Source of the DNA: Cyanophora paradoxa
Lineage: Eukaryota > Glaucocystophyceae > Cyanophorales > Cyanophoraceae
DNA length: 64,000 nt
Direction of reading: 5' to 3'
NCBI GenBank assembly: GCA_004431415.1
Contig: QPMI01000192.1
Coordinates: forward strand, 108,873 to 172,872
Positions 27,913 through 37,053 of the stretch are shown here, in pieces. Both the position numbers and the translations under genes were made by a program. The notes beneath the pieces were generated by a model. It did no database searches, had not been told where the DNA came from, and worked only from the letters and a program-made list of their open reading frames with translations. Every line of letters begins with the position of its first letter. Position 1 is the first letter of the stretch.

Positions 27913-28271
27913 TGCTTCTCATTCTCTTGCCGATTCTCGGTGCTCTTGGACTTGTGCTTGCATACAAATTCCGAGCTCTATGTTGTGCTTGCATAGACAG
28001 AACCATTGCAGGAGCAGGTAATAAATACTCAACACCAGAGCTTAATGTGACCCAAACAGCCGAAGGAGATGTGGGGTTAGAGGTGAGGTCAGCCGAGGGG
28101 CATGGTCTTAGTGTTGTGAGAACTGATCAACCACCAGCAAGTAGGGCAGCACCCAAAAAATCACGAGCAGAACGAATGGCTGAATCAATAATAAAAGATA
28201 ATGCAGACTTTATGTCGGAGATTGCACAGCGGGAAGGACGAGTTTATGAGCATGTTCCGAATGTTATGTAG
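27894..28271 (+). CDS. Fibre protein, C-terminal part with membrane anchor
   Basis: The frame opens upstream of the listed ATG (TTDPDPNTTPNNPSNPTNP). It then has a hydrophobic helix LVLLILLPILGALGLVLAY, a Cys-rich juxtamembrane stretch (FRALCCACIDRT) and a charged cytoplasmic-like tail of about 80 residues. Joined to the preceding segments this would be a fibre with a C-terminal transmembrane anchor, unusual for a non-enveloped capsid spike. It could instead be a short separate membrane protein. Confidence 0.6.
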   Translation: MDPGTLVLLILLPILGALGLVLAYKFRALCCACIDRTIAGAGNKYSTPELNVTQTAEGDVGLEVRSAEGHGLSVVRTDQPPASRAAPKKSRAERMAESIIKDNADFMSEIAQREGRVYEHVPNVM

Positions 28272-28309
28272 CGATCCTAATTTTTGTAGTATGCCTTAAT
28301 AGAGAAATA

Positions 28310-29773
28310 ATGACGGAACCCATAGTAGAAACGACAGTAAAGAATGCTGTATTGGATAATCAATTTTATATAACCCATGCCAATATACCCAGTGAATCCA
28401 ATGACCTAATTGTTAATCTAAAAGGCTATGTGATGGGAGCTATGGCTTCTAACCTATGGAATGACCTTTTCGGTTACGAGTTTGGTCACATCTATGACAT
28501 TGCAAATGGGATTGGCTATGTGGATGCAATGGCAGGCACAGCCTTTCGCAATTTAAATTGCAACTGTGTGGGAGGGTGGATGTTTCAGATCTGTTCAAAT
28601 GTCGATCCTACTATTGATCCCGCCACGATTACCTTTGATTGCAATCTGTTTGCCCCCAAAACGATTTTCTCCATCACTTGCAATCTCGTTAATTCGGATG
28701 TGCCCATTGTGGCACCTGTAATAGGTGCATCAAATATGTATATCCAAAGAAATCCGGTCGTGCATACAGGCGCCGAATTTATATTAGGCGACAACACCCC
28801 AATTAGTCGACTCGAATTGCCCACGAATTTCACCTTTAATCTCGTGGATGAGTTCCCTAACAGTCAAAGTCTTATGTATTTCACCTCTGAAAATCGCCTT
28901 TCGGGTGCATTCTCACCCATTGAGCTGTCTATACCGAAACAAAAGGTGAGCTATAAAGAGCTTACAGATGTGCCGGCGGGATTTAGTGGGAAGTGGAGTG
29001 ATATCATTCAGAAGCCGACTTGGAGTAGTGTAGCATACACAGGAAATTACTATGATCTTGTAAATCCTCCCGATTTCACAAGCTATATACCTCGTTGGAT
29101 TGATCAAGGTGTAATTATATCAGAATCTACACTCCCTTTCAATGGGACATGGGATAGGTTATTTACTAAGCCGAATTTGCATGCTGTTGCCACAAGTGGT
29201 GACTACAACGATTTAACTAACACCCCCAATGCACCGACCTTGCATGCTGTGGCTACAAGTGGGAGCTATACAGATTTAGTTAATACACCTAACCTCCACG
29301 CTGTGGCTACAAGTGGAAATTATGATGATCTGATTAACACACCTACTTCGCCACCCACTCACAATCACAGCATAGAGTTGCTCACGAATTTCGGTAGTTA
29401 TGTGAATCCAAATGCATATGTGCAACAAGGGACAGCGAATGTAGTTTTGGAAAATAGAATATACAATGCAGGAGAGACCTTTCAGTTATCGGGAACGGTC
29501 GTATTCTCTACCCCATTTTATAGTGATGCAGTGATTACTACCTCTATCGAGAATAGCTACAACTCTGTAAATTGGGAAATGACCAACTGTGTGTATATCG
29601 GACCTGAGTATGTTAATAATGAGAGAGTAGGACTAAAAACTAAGTTTACATGGATCGTTAGATTCACAGCTTTCGCATCGACTAATTTCACAAATGTCAC
29701 AGCAGCAAATCGCACCCTTAAACTCCATTGGATTGCTGTCGGACCTCTCCAAAACAATAATATTCTCACATAA
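28310..29773 (+). CDS. Tail-fibre-like protein with ATSG repeats
   Basis: In this 487-residue protein, residues 285-350 hold three copies of LHAVATSG-[DSN]-Y-x-DL-x-NTP, preceded by related units (KELTDVPAGFSGKWSDI, SSVAYTGNYYDLVNPPDF). The same repeat, usually VATSGSYNDLTNKP, is widespread in phage tail fibres and in fibres of giant viruses. A C-terminal beta-rich domain of about 130 residues follows a His-rich HNHS turn. It is likely a receptor-binding or side-fibre protein. The gene starts after AATAGAGAAATA, similar to other PLV starts. Confidence 0.8.
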   Translation: MTEPIVETTVKNAVLDNQFYITHANIPSESNDLIVNLKGYVMGAMASNLWNDLFGYEFGHIYDIANGIGYVDAMAGTAFRNLNCNCVGGWMFQICSNVDPTIDPATITFDCNLFAPKTIFSITCNLVNSDVPIVAPVIGASNMYIQRNPVVHTGAEFILGDNTPISRLELPTNFTFNLVDEFPNSQSLMYFTSENRLSGAFSPIELSIPKQKVSYKELTDVPAGFSGKWSDIIQKPTWSSVAYTGNYYDLVNPPDFTSYIPRWIDQGVIISESTLPFNGTWDRLFTKPNLHAVATSGDYNDLTNTPNAPTLHAVATSGSYTDLVNTPNLHAVATSGNYDDLINTPTSPPTHNHSIELLTNFGSYVNPNAYVQQGTANVVLENRIYNAGETFQLSGTVVFSTPFYSDAVITTSIENSYNSVNWEMTNCVYIGPEYVNNERVGLKTKFTWIVRFTAFASTNFTNVTAANRTLKLHWIAVGPLQNNNILT

Positions 29774-29794
29774 TAAGTAAAGAACAATCAAAAG

Positions 29795-30826
29795 ATGTCG
29801 ACTGTATTCACACCTGTGTTTTCCTTATCAGCCAGTGCTGTCCATAATGTGCAACACACAGTCTATGATTTATCTCCGAGCCACCCTTCGACTGAGACAG
29901 CGAAAACCGATTCTTTTAATGACCAAAGCATACTCAGAGTCAAAGAACTCAGAGCTGACAAGATTGATGGACTCGTTAAAGCTACTCAAATGATCGTATC
30001 GAATCGACCCGCAATCTCTTCGGGGCTGGTCACCAAAGAAAATCTATATGAAGGTCAACAGGATTCCAAAACGGCTTTTAATCCGGCTGATAGGAATTCG
30101 GCGGCTTTCCAAGTTTACAGTGGCGGGGCATGGATTGGGACTGGACTGAGTGTGAATGGGACAGTGACAGCAACTTCTTATGGGGCTGTGAATGCAACCA
30201 CTGGTGGATTTACTGGGCTCCTAACAGCAAGTGGTGGAATCAAAACGAATTCAATTGATACTGTGGGTGCAAGTGATAATGTCGTGATCAAGAGAGGTGG
30301 GGCAAGCATTGCTTCTACATTTACAGCCACTACAACTAATTCAACATCCGGAGCAGTTGCAGGAACTTACACTTGGAACGGTTTATCTATTAATGGAACA
30401 AACTCTTATCTTGGGACTCCAAACCATCCTCGATTTTTTGCGGCACTTAATTCAATTAAAAGCACGGTTGGGGATGTTTCTTGGGGTCATGTTTTTCTAA
30501 ACAATGGCAACCATTTTAATTCAGGATCCGGAGTATTTACAGCACCTGTTACAGGTTGCTATAGATTCCTTCTGAATGGAACAACAGGAGCTTCCACAGA
30601 ATCTGTGTCAGTTTCGATAAAAGTAAATAATGCGAATCCAATATCTGTTAAAAATACTGCAATTGTAGGTTCAGTGGGAGTAAATGCATATAGATCTATC
30701 AACCAAACAATGTTAATCAACTTATCTGCGGGTGATACTGTGAGACTATATCTCGACGGTGGTTCATTGATTGGAAGTGAAAATGCACATACATTCTGGA
30801 CTGGTGAATTAATTTCGGCATTATAA
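29795..30826 (+). CDS. Fibre protein with C-terminal C1q/TNF-like head
   Basis: Of 343 residues, the N-terminal 60 carry VYDLSPSHPSTETAK-type linker sequence. The middle (95-205) is Gly/Ser/Thr-rich and fibre-like. The last 130 residues look like a C1q-type trimeric jelly-roll: FFAALNSIKS, then F-N-S-G-S-G-V-F-T-A-P-V-T-G-C-Y-R-F, then LINLSAGDTVRLYLDGGSL. C1q-like heads bind surface ligands in trimeric proteins, so this is probably a host-attachment protein. It is spaced 21 bp after the preceding fibre gene in the same direction. Confidence 0.78.
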   Translation: MSTVFTPVFSLSASAVHNVQHTVYDLSPSHPSTETAKTDSFNDQSILRVKELRADKIDGLVKATQMIVSNRPAISSGLVTKENLYEGQQDSKTAFNPADRNSAAFQVYSGGAWIGTGLSVNGTVTATSYGAVNATTGGFTGLLTASGGIKTNSIDTVGASDNVVIKRGGASIASTFTATTTNSTSGAVAGTYTWNGLSINGTNSYLGTPNHPRFFAALNSIKSTVGDVSWGHVFLNNGNHFNSGSGVFTAPVTGCYRFLLNGTTGASTESVSVSIKVNNANPISVKNTAIVGSVGVNAYRSINQTMLINLSAGDTVRLYLDGGSLIGSENAHTFWTGELISAL

Positions 30827-30834
30827 GTAAAAGA

Positions 30835-31098
30835 ATGTCGAACATCTACCAAGTGGTTCTAACTGATACTGAGAAACTGGGAATGGAATACTGTGCCTAC
30901 TCTGTTCAGGATTGGATCGATAATGCTGCTCATAATAGGGCGAGAATCGCGATTGATGAGATTGTGGACAAAGAAGTTAAATCGTGTATTGCCGCTGGAA
31001 TTCCGATTCCACTCACAAAGGAGGCGATTGTAGAGCAAGCATTTAATCGGGGGACTGTTCGAAAGGCAAGCGAAATTCCTGTGAGTGCTCCTATGTAA
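30835..31098 (+). CDS. Small phage-like protein, 87 residues
   Basis: It starts eight bases after the fibre stop, so it is probably co-transcribed. The sequence has YQVVLTDTEKLGMEYCAYS then VQDWIDNAAHNRARIAIDEI. This layout recalls small phage proteins with a Q-E-W-I-[DE]-N-A-x-x-x-R-A-R-x-A segment that often lie near tail-fibre genes. I make that comparison from memory and cannot test it. Function is unknown. Confidence 0.6.
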   Translation: MSNIYQVVLTDTEKLGMEYCAYSVQDWIDNAAHNRARIAIDEIVDKEVKSCIAAGIPIPLTKEAIVEQAFNRGTVRKASEIPVSAPM

Positions 31099-31146
31099 AG
31101 AGAGATGGGGTTTATTGTTATTTTTCATAGATCATGCATAAGAAAG

Positions 31147-31663
31147 GCATGTATCTTGCATAGTGGGCGGGGCGCGAGTTTATTTTAACGTGGTCTATCG
31201 TCTGTGGAGTGCGCAAGTTTGTGCAGGTGGGCATTTTCGGCAGGACAAACTTGCGCACTCATCATACTCTATCGGTGGGGTTCACCTTGATTTCGTATTT
31301 TATTAACCCGAATTAAGGCTATCGGTGGGGGTCACCTTTATTTTTCAATTTGTTAACTGAAAACAGTTTGGAAACGATCGGGAACATTTCGTAAAAATAG
31401 GGTCTTACTGTCCTTACTGAGAAATCGAGGAGGGTTTAAGGGCTTACTGGGAATGGTAAGAGATTAGAAAAATGAAGAATGAAAGGGTTTCGCGATTGGT
31501 TTCAGTAAGGAAGGGTTAGATGTTTGAAAAATACAGTGCTAATTTATAATTTGTTACTGAGCCTTACTGAGAAATTTGAAAATGGATAATGGGCTTACTG
31601 AGAATGGTAGTGGGGAAGGAAAGATGAGGGCGCGCAATTGGTGGGGGTGACCTGCATGCGAGC
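31147..31663 (-). repeat. Right inverted terminal repeat of PLV-A
   Basis: This is the reverse complement of 6985-7503 with two one-base length differences. It carries the same internal inverted repeat (31207-31222 and 31245-31260), AGTAAG words and GGTSAMCCCCACC words. Confidence 0.92.
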
Positions 31664-31669
31664 CAGATG
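31664..31669. repeat. Right target-site duplication of PLV-A (CAGATG)
   Basis: Identical to 6979-6984. Removing the element restores host sequence GGTTCAGATGCAAAAA. Confidence 0.9.
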
Positions 31670-31907
31670 CAAAAAAAGTCTGCATTGCCTTGCCTTGACT
31701 AAATTCACTTGAAACTATGCAATGCAAGGCAGGCCAATCATGCGAAAGGCTGCCAGATGCAGATGCACGGTGGATCACGCTCCCGGCCCGAGTCCCGGGC
31801 CTTGAGGCTTGCCAAGTTGAGCCGAAGTTGCAATTGAGCGCTCGGCTTGCCCAGCCTTGCCGTCGAAGTTGCCGACTCGGCGAGTTCGAGCTCGAGGAAC
31901 TTCCGAA

Positions 31908-32276
31908 TAGGGCACTGGCCGGCGGCCAAGCCGGCTAGCTAGCCGGCCAATTTGGGCGGGGGGCGCCTGGGCTAGGCAGCCGAAACCCCGGCTTGCCAGC
32001 CCAGGGGTTTTGCCGGTTTTCCCCGGCTTGTTAGCCAAGTCAGCAAGCCCGGGGCTCGCAATCGAGCCGGCGAACGAAGCATAGGTGAAGTAAGCACGAG
32101 CTGCACCAAGCCAGACCAAGCCGCGCTGGCCACTGGTACCATAGTAACTGGCAAGCCGCTGGCAAGCCAGCCGAAATTTTGGAGCCGCCAAGCCGCTAGG
32201 GCCAGCCCCGGTGCAAGCTTTCGGAATTTTGGGCCAGCCCCGGTGCAAGCTTCTAGACCCGCCGGCCAGTGCCCTA
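31908..32276. mobile_element. Non-autonomous hAT-like MITE, 369 bp
   Basis: The ends are TAGGGCACTGGCCGGCGG and its exact reverse complement (18-bp terminal inverted repeats). They are flanked by a perfect 8-bp duplication CTTCCGAA (31900-31907 and 32277-32284). The TAGGG start and 8-bp duplication are hAT hallmarks. No transposase is present. Related ends occur alone at 6544 and 32812. Confidence 0.85.
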
Positions 32277-33401
32277 CTTCCGAAGTTCGAGCCGACCGGG
32301 TACCGGATCGCGGAGTGCTCGCGAATAAGCTTGCATGCGCAATTGCGGCTAGCGAAGTCGACGTCGGAGTCTCGGACACGTGCTGTCGACGTCGACGGTA
32401 CGGTCTGTCGTCAAATATTAATGGACGTCAAATTGACGTCACTGAGTCAATCTGTCCATGTCGAGCCGGCGCGAACTTCGAAACTTCGAACTTCGAGTTC
32501 CGAAAGTTCGGAAGTCTAGCGTTCGGAACTCGAAGTTCGGCAATTTAACGACTCGGCAATATTGCCAGCAAGTTGCTGGGGGTACCGGTAGGTATTTGCC
32601 TAGTCCCCCATAAAGCAGAATCTGGATTCGGCAATTGATCGACTCGGCCATTCCGGTTTTGTCGCCAACCGGCTGGTCGCCCGATAAAGCCGAAAAAGGC
32701 TGGCCCGGGCCGCCCGGCTGGTCAACAAATCGGGCGGCTGGGCCAGCCTAAAAGTCCAAAACCAGCCAGCCAGCTGTTCGGCCGGGCCGCTGGCCAGCTG
32801 GCAGTGCCCTACTGTCAAGCCATGATGCATATGATTTAGTTAAGTGTCTTCAGCTAGCGCTTTGCATATGATCTGCAAATATGCTTTTCGATTGCTGGTT
32901 CGAGAAATGATAATATATGCACAAATATACCGGATTCACAAGCTCACTGAATAATCGATATCGATATCAGTTGAACAGACACTATGCATATTTGACAATA
33001 TATACACAGTACCTGGTACTTGTTAAACGTTTAGGATACCGATAATTAATACTAGCATAATTCCGATCGATCATGCCCCACCTTGCCTGTATACGCCCCC
33101 ACAGTGCTGGAGTAGACTAGAGGCTGTGGCCGGTAATTCACCAAAAATAAAAGATAATTAATACTATCGTACCAGACGCTCAGCGGCTACCGGTACTGTA
33201 GGACGGCTTTTTTTATAACTGTGGCATATATATACCGGTATATGCATATGGTCCATCTAGATCTGTACTACGTTAGAGAGACTAGTACTGTGGCCGGTAC
33301 TACGGTAAATCGGCGGTAATTCACCAAAATAATAGTAAGTTGAAGTCACATGTACTGTGTCCGGCGCCGATCGCGACCGTAGCAGCCGGGCCGGGTAGCT
33401 A

Positions 33402-33598
33402 CTGTAGGACGGCTTTTTTAGCCGTCGTTTTATTTTGCTGTAAATTGCCGAGAGGCCGGACGGCAATGTTGTGGGGGGTAGAGAGTTTCCGAGTCCCCCA
33501 TAGAGCGAATGTCTGGATTCGGCAATTTATCACCACGGCAATTCCGGTTTGGGCGAATTCGGCAATTTTTCACCACGGCAATTTAAGCCGTCCTACAG
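33402..33598. mobile_element. Possible Tc1/mariner-type MITE, 197 bp
   Basis: The terminal inverted repeat is CTGTAGGACGGCTT with TA on both flanks (33400-33401, 33599-33600). A further left end lies at 33196. It is short and without coding capacity, and the short repeat makes the call tentative. Confidence 0.45.
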
Positions 33599-33855
33599 TA
33601 TATATACTAGTATCATCGAGAACCAGGACCCGAGATGCTCTCGGCGGGGGCTGTTTGGAGGAAAGTTAAAGGGGTATAAGGGGGGGATTAACCCGGAGTT
33701 AGGTGGCGCGCCGAACTTTCCCGGAGTCAGGCATGGGGAGCAGTAATAGTGGTGTGAGCCTCGAAGGCAGTGGGCATCTCATAATATAATGCATCGCAGA
33801 ATGTACATATATAGCAGAAAGTACGTGCAAATTGGACTTGAAATTTGGACGCCCT

Positions 33856-34314
33856 GCCCTGCGGACTGCGGGCGCGCGCTACGTATACGGAGGCCATCTG
33901 CGGACATATACTTCAGAGACCGTTGCGAGAGCCTTCCGGCCGCGCCGCCAGCTGCAGCTCACCTGGCCCAAAGAGCGAGGCCCGCCGGCCGGACGTCGAC
34001 GGGCCTCGAGCAATCGATGCGCTTGGGCGCCCTGCGGACTGCGGGCGCGCGCTACGGAGGTCATGATCATCTGCGGGCGGATAGCTCAGAGATCGTTGCG
34101 AGAGCCTTCGATTCCGGCCGCGCCGCCGGCTCACCTGGCCCGAAGAGCGAGTCCCGCCGTACGGGCCGCGAGCAATCGATGCGCTTGGGCGCCCTGCGGA
34201 CTGCGGGCGCGCGCGACGGAGGACATCTGCGGGCGGATAGCTCAGAGATCGTTGCGAGAGCCTTCCAGCCGCGCCGCCAGCTCACCTGGCCCAAAGAGCG
34301 AGGCCCGCCGGACG
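33856..34314 (+). repeat. Three tandem copies of a 162-173 bp GC-rich repeat
   Basis: Copies start near 33856, 34029 and 34191 with CCCTGCGGACTGCGGGCGCG. Each continues with ATAGCTCAGAGATCGTTGCG, GAGAGCCTTC, a GCCGCGCCGCC block and CACCTGGCCC-AAGAGCGA. The TAGCTCAGAGAT and nearby TTCGATTCC words resemble pol III A and B boxes. Frames through the repeat on both strands are not supported as genes. Confidence 0.8.
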
Positions 34315-35307
34315 GTCCCCAAGCATTTGATACGTTTAAATTTGGCGCGTTCGATTGCGCGCCTCGACGTGCGCGCGCGCGACGCTAGCGCTGCTGTCAT
34401 GAAAGCTGTTTTGGCCCTTGAGGGGGGTACGCTTAGCCCTTTTTGGCCTTTTTTTGGCCGTGCAAACGGTTTTTTTTTTTGAAAGTCTGCTGCATTCGTA
34501 CACACTTGACAACAGTCCCCCACTCCGGCGGCTCCACGCCTACCGGATACTGAGATGCTGACTGCAAGAGGAGATAGATAACAAGAGTGCTACAGCTAGT
34601 AGTCGTGTCGAGCTAGTGCCTTAGCTGTAGTCTACCGAGTCGTCTCCAGAACATAATATGCGCCGGTCCTCTAGCAGTGAGCGCGGCAGAAAGATGTAGG
34701 CCCAGAAAACCGGAGCCCCGTTAGTTAGGGCCCGGATGAAAAACTGGTGGTCGCGCAGCAAGAGCCGCGCTCCTCAGCCGCCTCCACGGCGAGCGCTGAG
34801 TCCAGAGTCGCCGCCAGCCGCCGAGCTGCAGCGCCGCGCAGCGAGCCGCGCGTCAACATCGCGGGCAGCTGCAGCTGGGCGCGGCATCGCCAATGCCCGG
34901 CGGGAACCCAGGCTGGTCGGCGGGAGCCGAGCAGCACGCCATCTCCTCCAGAGCCCGAGCACCGCGCCCTTCTCTGCGTCGCTCCTCCTACTGCCGCGGC
35001 CAGCTTGGTCCGCCCTCGCTAGATTTGCGCCTAGACATGCTGGAACGCGCGGGCGCTGTTGCGCAGAGCGGCGCCGACGCAGAGAAGCCCGAACTAGAGG
35101 CAATGAGCACTGCTGAGACCGCTGATCTGACCTGGGGGCCGCACGCCCAACCGCGCCCGCCGACGAACGAATCGCCTAACGGACACTGCGGCTAAGCGGC
35201 TAGAAGCGCTTCTAGACCTTACTGAGGCGACCTGTGCCCTCCGGGCGCGCGCCCGGCGGGCGCTTCTCCCGCCCCGCCGACCTACGTTGCGCGCCCTTCC
35301 CGGGGTA

Positions 35308-35765
35308 CACAGCGGAACGGCGTTGTGTGGCGCCATATACGCTCAAGCTTAATTATTCTGAGTCAAGTCTCTTAGAGCTCATTATATATATGGAAAATAT
35401 TCAACTTGGAAAATTAACCGGGGGGAAGAAGTCGGTTTGCAAAAAAAGCCGTTGGAAAAAAGTCGTTTGAACTTCGCTCCAGAGCGAATCGAAAACGGCC
35501 AGACGGAATCGCGGTCCAGCGCGTCTATGCGTCGCTCAATGATTGATGCACCAGAGTTTTGCATGGTGGCGCTGGATTTTGCATTCTGAGCGAGCTCGTT
35601 GCGCCGCGCGGCGCCGCGACCAAGTCAAAAAGGGGGGTACGTTAAAGTTCAAGTCGAGTTCGCCCAGTTTTGCAGTAACGCGAACACACGATTTAAGATA
35701 ACGATTTACATAGAAGACTTTTTTCCTTCGGCGTATAGGGCGCCATACAACGCCGTTCCGCTGTG
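35308..35765. mobile_element. Non-autonomous DNA transposon with CACAG ends, 458 bp
   Basis: The terminal inverted repeats are about 35 bp (CACAGCGGAACGGCGTTGTG...) with two mismatches, flanked by GTA on both sides (35305-35307, 35766-35768). A CAC- start with a 3-bp duplication suggests the CACTA/EnSpm group, but superfamily assignment is tentative. No transposase is inside. Confidence 0.65.
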
Positions 35766-37053
35766 GTACAGAATCCTGGCCGTGCAAACGGGCGAGGGCG
35801 ATCTCAGCTGCTGCCGCTCGTTGAGGGCTGCCGCTCGAGAATTCACTTCGTATAGAGCTCATCGACATTTCCGTCGCCCAGGCTGCGCTCCGCGACTCGG
35901 CGACCGCCCGGAAGCGAGTGTATATATGTCGATATGCAATCCCGAGGTCCGGTCGCTTAGGACGCGTCTTTCAGCCGCTGAGCGGCGCTGGTCGGGGCTA
36001 TGAGGTCCTTAGACTTGGGACTATCCGGGAACTGGTGCCGTTACGCGGGCGTTGAAGTCCCCGTCTCAGGAAGTTGGGTTCCGTTAGAAAAAAACCCGAG
36101 AACCCAGCGAAAACTAGAAAAAGTTATCGGATCCGAGACTATTACTATGTATAGACTTCATAGTATAGGAAGTTAGTGCGGCCGGTATATACCGTATAAT
36201 ATACGCAGCGTACAGTCACTACAGTGTACTGTGTACGTGTTCAAGCGGCGTATATATTAGTAGTAATTTAGTACAGTATTACAACTAATTTTTTTGTTGC
36301 GCACTGCGTACCTGTAGTAACGGTACTACGCGTACGGTAGTAACTCGAGCTCAGGCTGTCATTCCAGCCCGGGCCTGTCAAAGCCTGCAGCTGTCAATTG
36401 CAACTGGCCCGGACACTGCGGACAGTCGGACGGACTCGGACCGTCGCGCGGTCGGAGCCGATCATCGGATCATCGGAGCCGAATCAGCCGATTGGACAGA
36501 TTCGGACTCCGGAAGTCCCCAGTCACTGAGTCCCGACTCCCGACTCCCGATTGGACTCATGCGATGATCAGTGATCATTGGACATACAAGTTACAACTAA
36601 CAGACAAAGTTACCCGGTGACCGCACCGTAGTACTAGTACCTACTAGTACGGTAGTACTACCGTAGTAGGCGCCGCTAGGCGGTAGGCTGCCAACTAGTG
36701 CCAACACAGTGGCAACACTGCCAAGTTGCACTGCCAAACGTTGAACTGGCAAGACATGTACAACTTTCAAGTTTACTACCGTAGTACTTGACAAGTCAAT
36801 GACAACGGTCACGGTAGGTCCGGGCCCGGGCCCCGGGGTAGCCTGGGTAGGACAGCATAGTACTAGTAGTACCGAAGTCGGCGCCAAATTTGCGGCCAAA
36901 ATCGCCGCCAATTGCGGGAGCTTGAGCACTGCGGCAGCCCGCCCGCGGCCCTCCCGGCGAGTCCCAGGTCCCGGCGCCGGCCTTGGCAGACGTGCACGTG
37001 CCACGGTGCATCGGGTTGCCTTCTAGGCTAGGCCTGCAGGCGCACCTCTCGCC

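Larger units (their letters stand above)
6985..31663. mobile_element. PLV-A, complete integrated Polinton-like virus
   Basis: The element is 24,679 bp long. It is bounded by near-identical inverted terminal repeats (519 bp left, 517 bp right) and flanked by the 6-bp duplication CAGATG. It encodes the hallmark set: rve integrase, DNA polymerase B, A32/FtsK-type packaging ATPase, major capsid protein and penton-like proteins. It also has accessory fibres, a patatin and a SpeD-like enzyme. Capsid, packaging and replication genes are mostly on the minus strand, while the fibre block is on the plus strand. Its base composition is lower in GC than the host flanks and its genes lack introns. Terminal repeats that differ by only about two single-base indels suggest a fairly recent insertion. 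'PLV' is preferred over a classical Polinton/Maverick because of the divergent polymerase and added helicase. The exact clade is not assigned. Confidence 0.93.
31670..37053. other. Host intergenic DNA with small transposons, no supported gene
   Basis: Long frames here are by-products of very high GC and tandem repeats, so I call no gene. Apart from the elements listed separately it holds two related 60-bp segments near 32605 and 33490 (TCTGGATTCGGCAATT). It also has repeated CGGTAATTCACCAAAA words near 33130 and 33313, and GTAGTACTACC palindromes near 36610-36670 and 36790. Confidence 0.5.

Noticed and set aside
33789-34482. Overlapping GC-rich open frames near the tandem repeat as a host gene
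   Set aside because: Frames are open in several phases and both strands because of base composition and the repeat. No exon-intron pattern or domain is seen.
34736-35116. Arg/Ala/Pro-rich frames as host coding sequence
   Set aside because: Open on both strands with composition explained by GC content. No recognisable domain.
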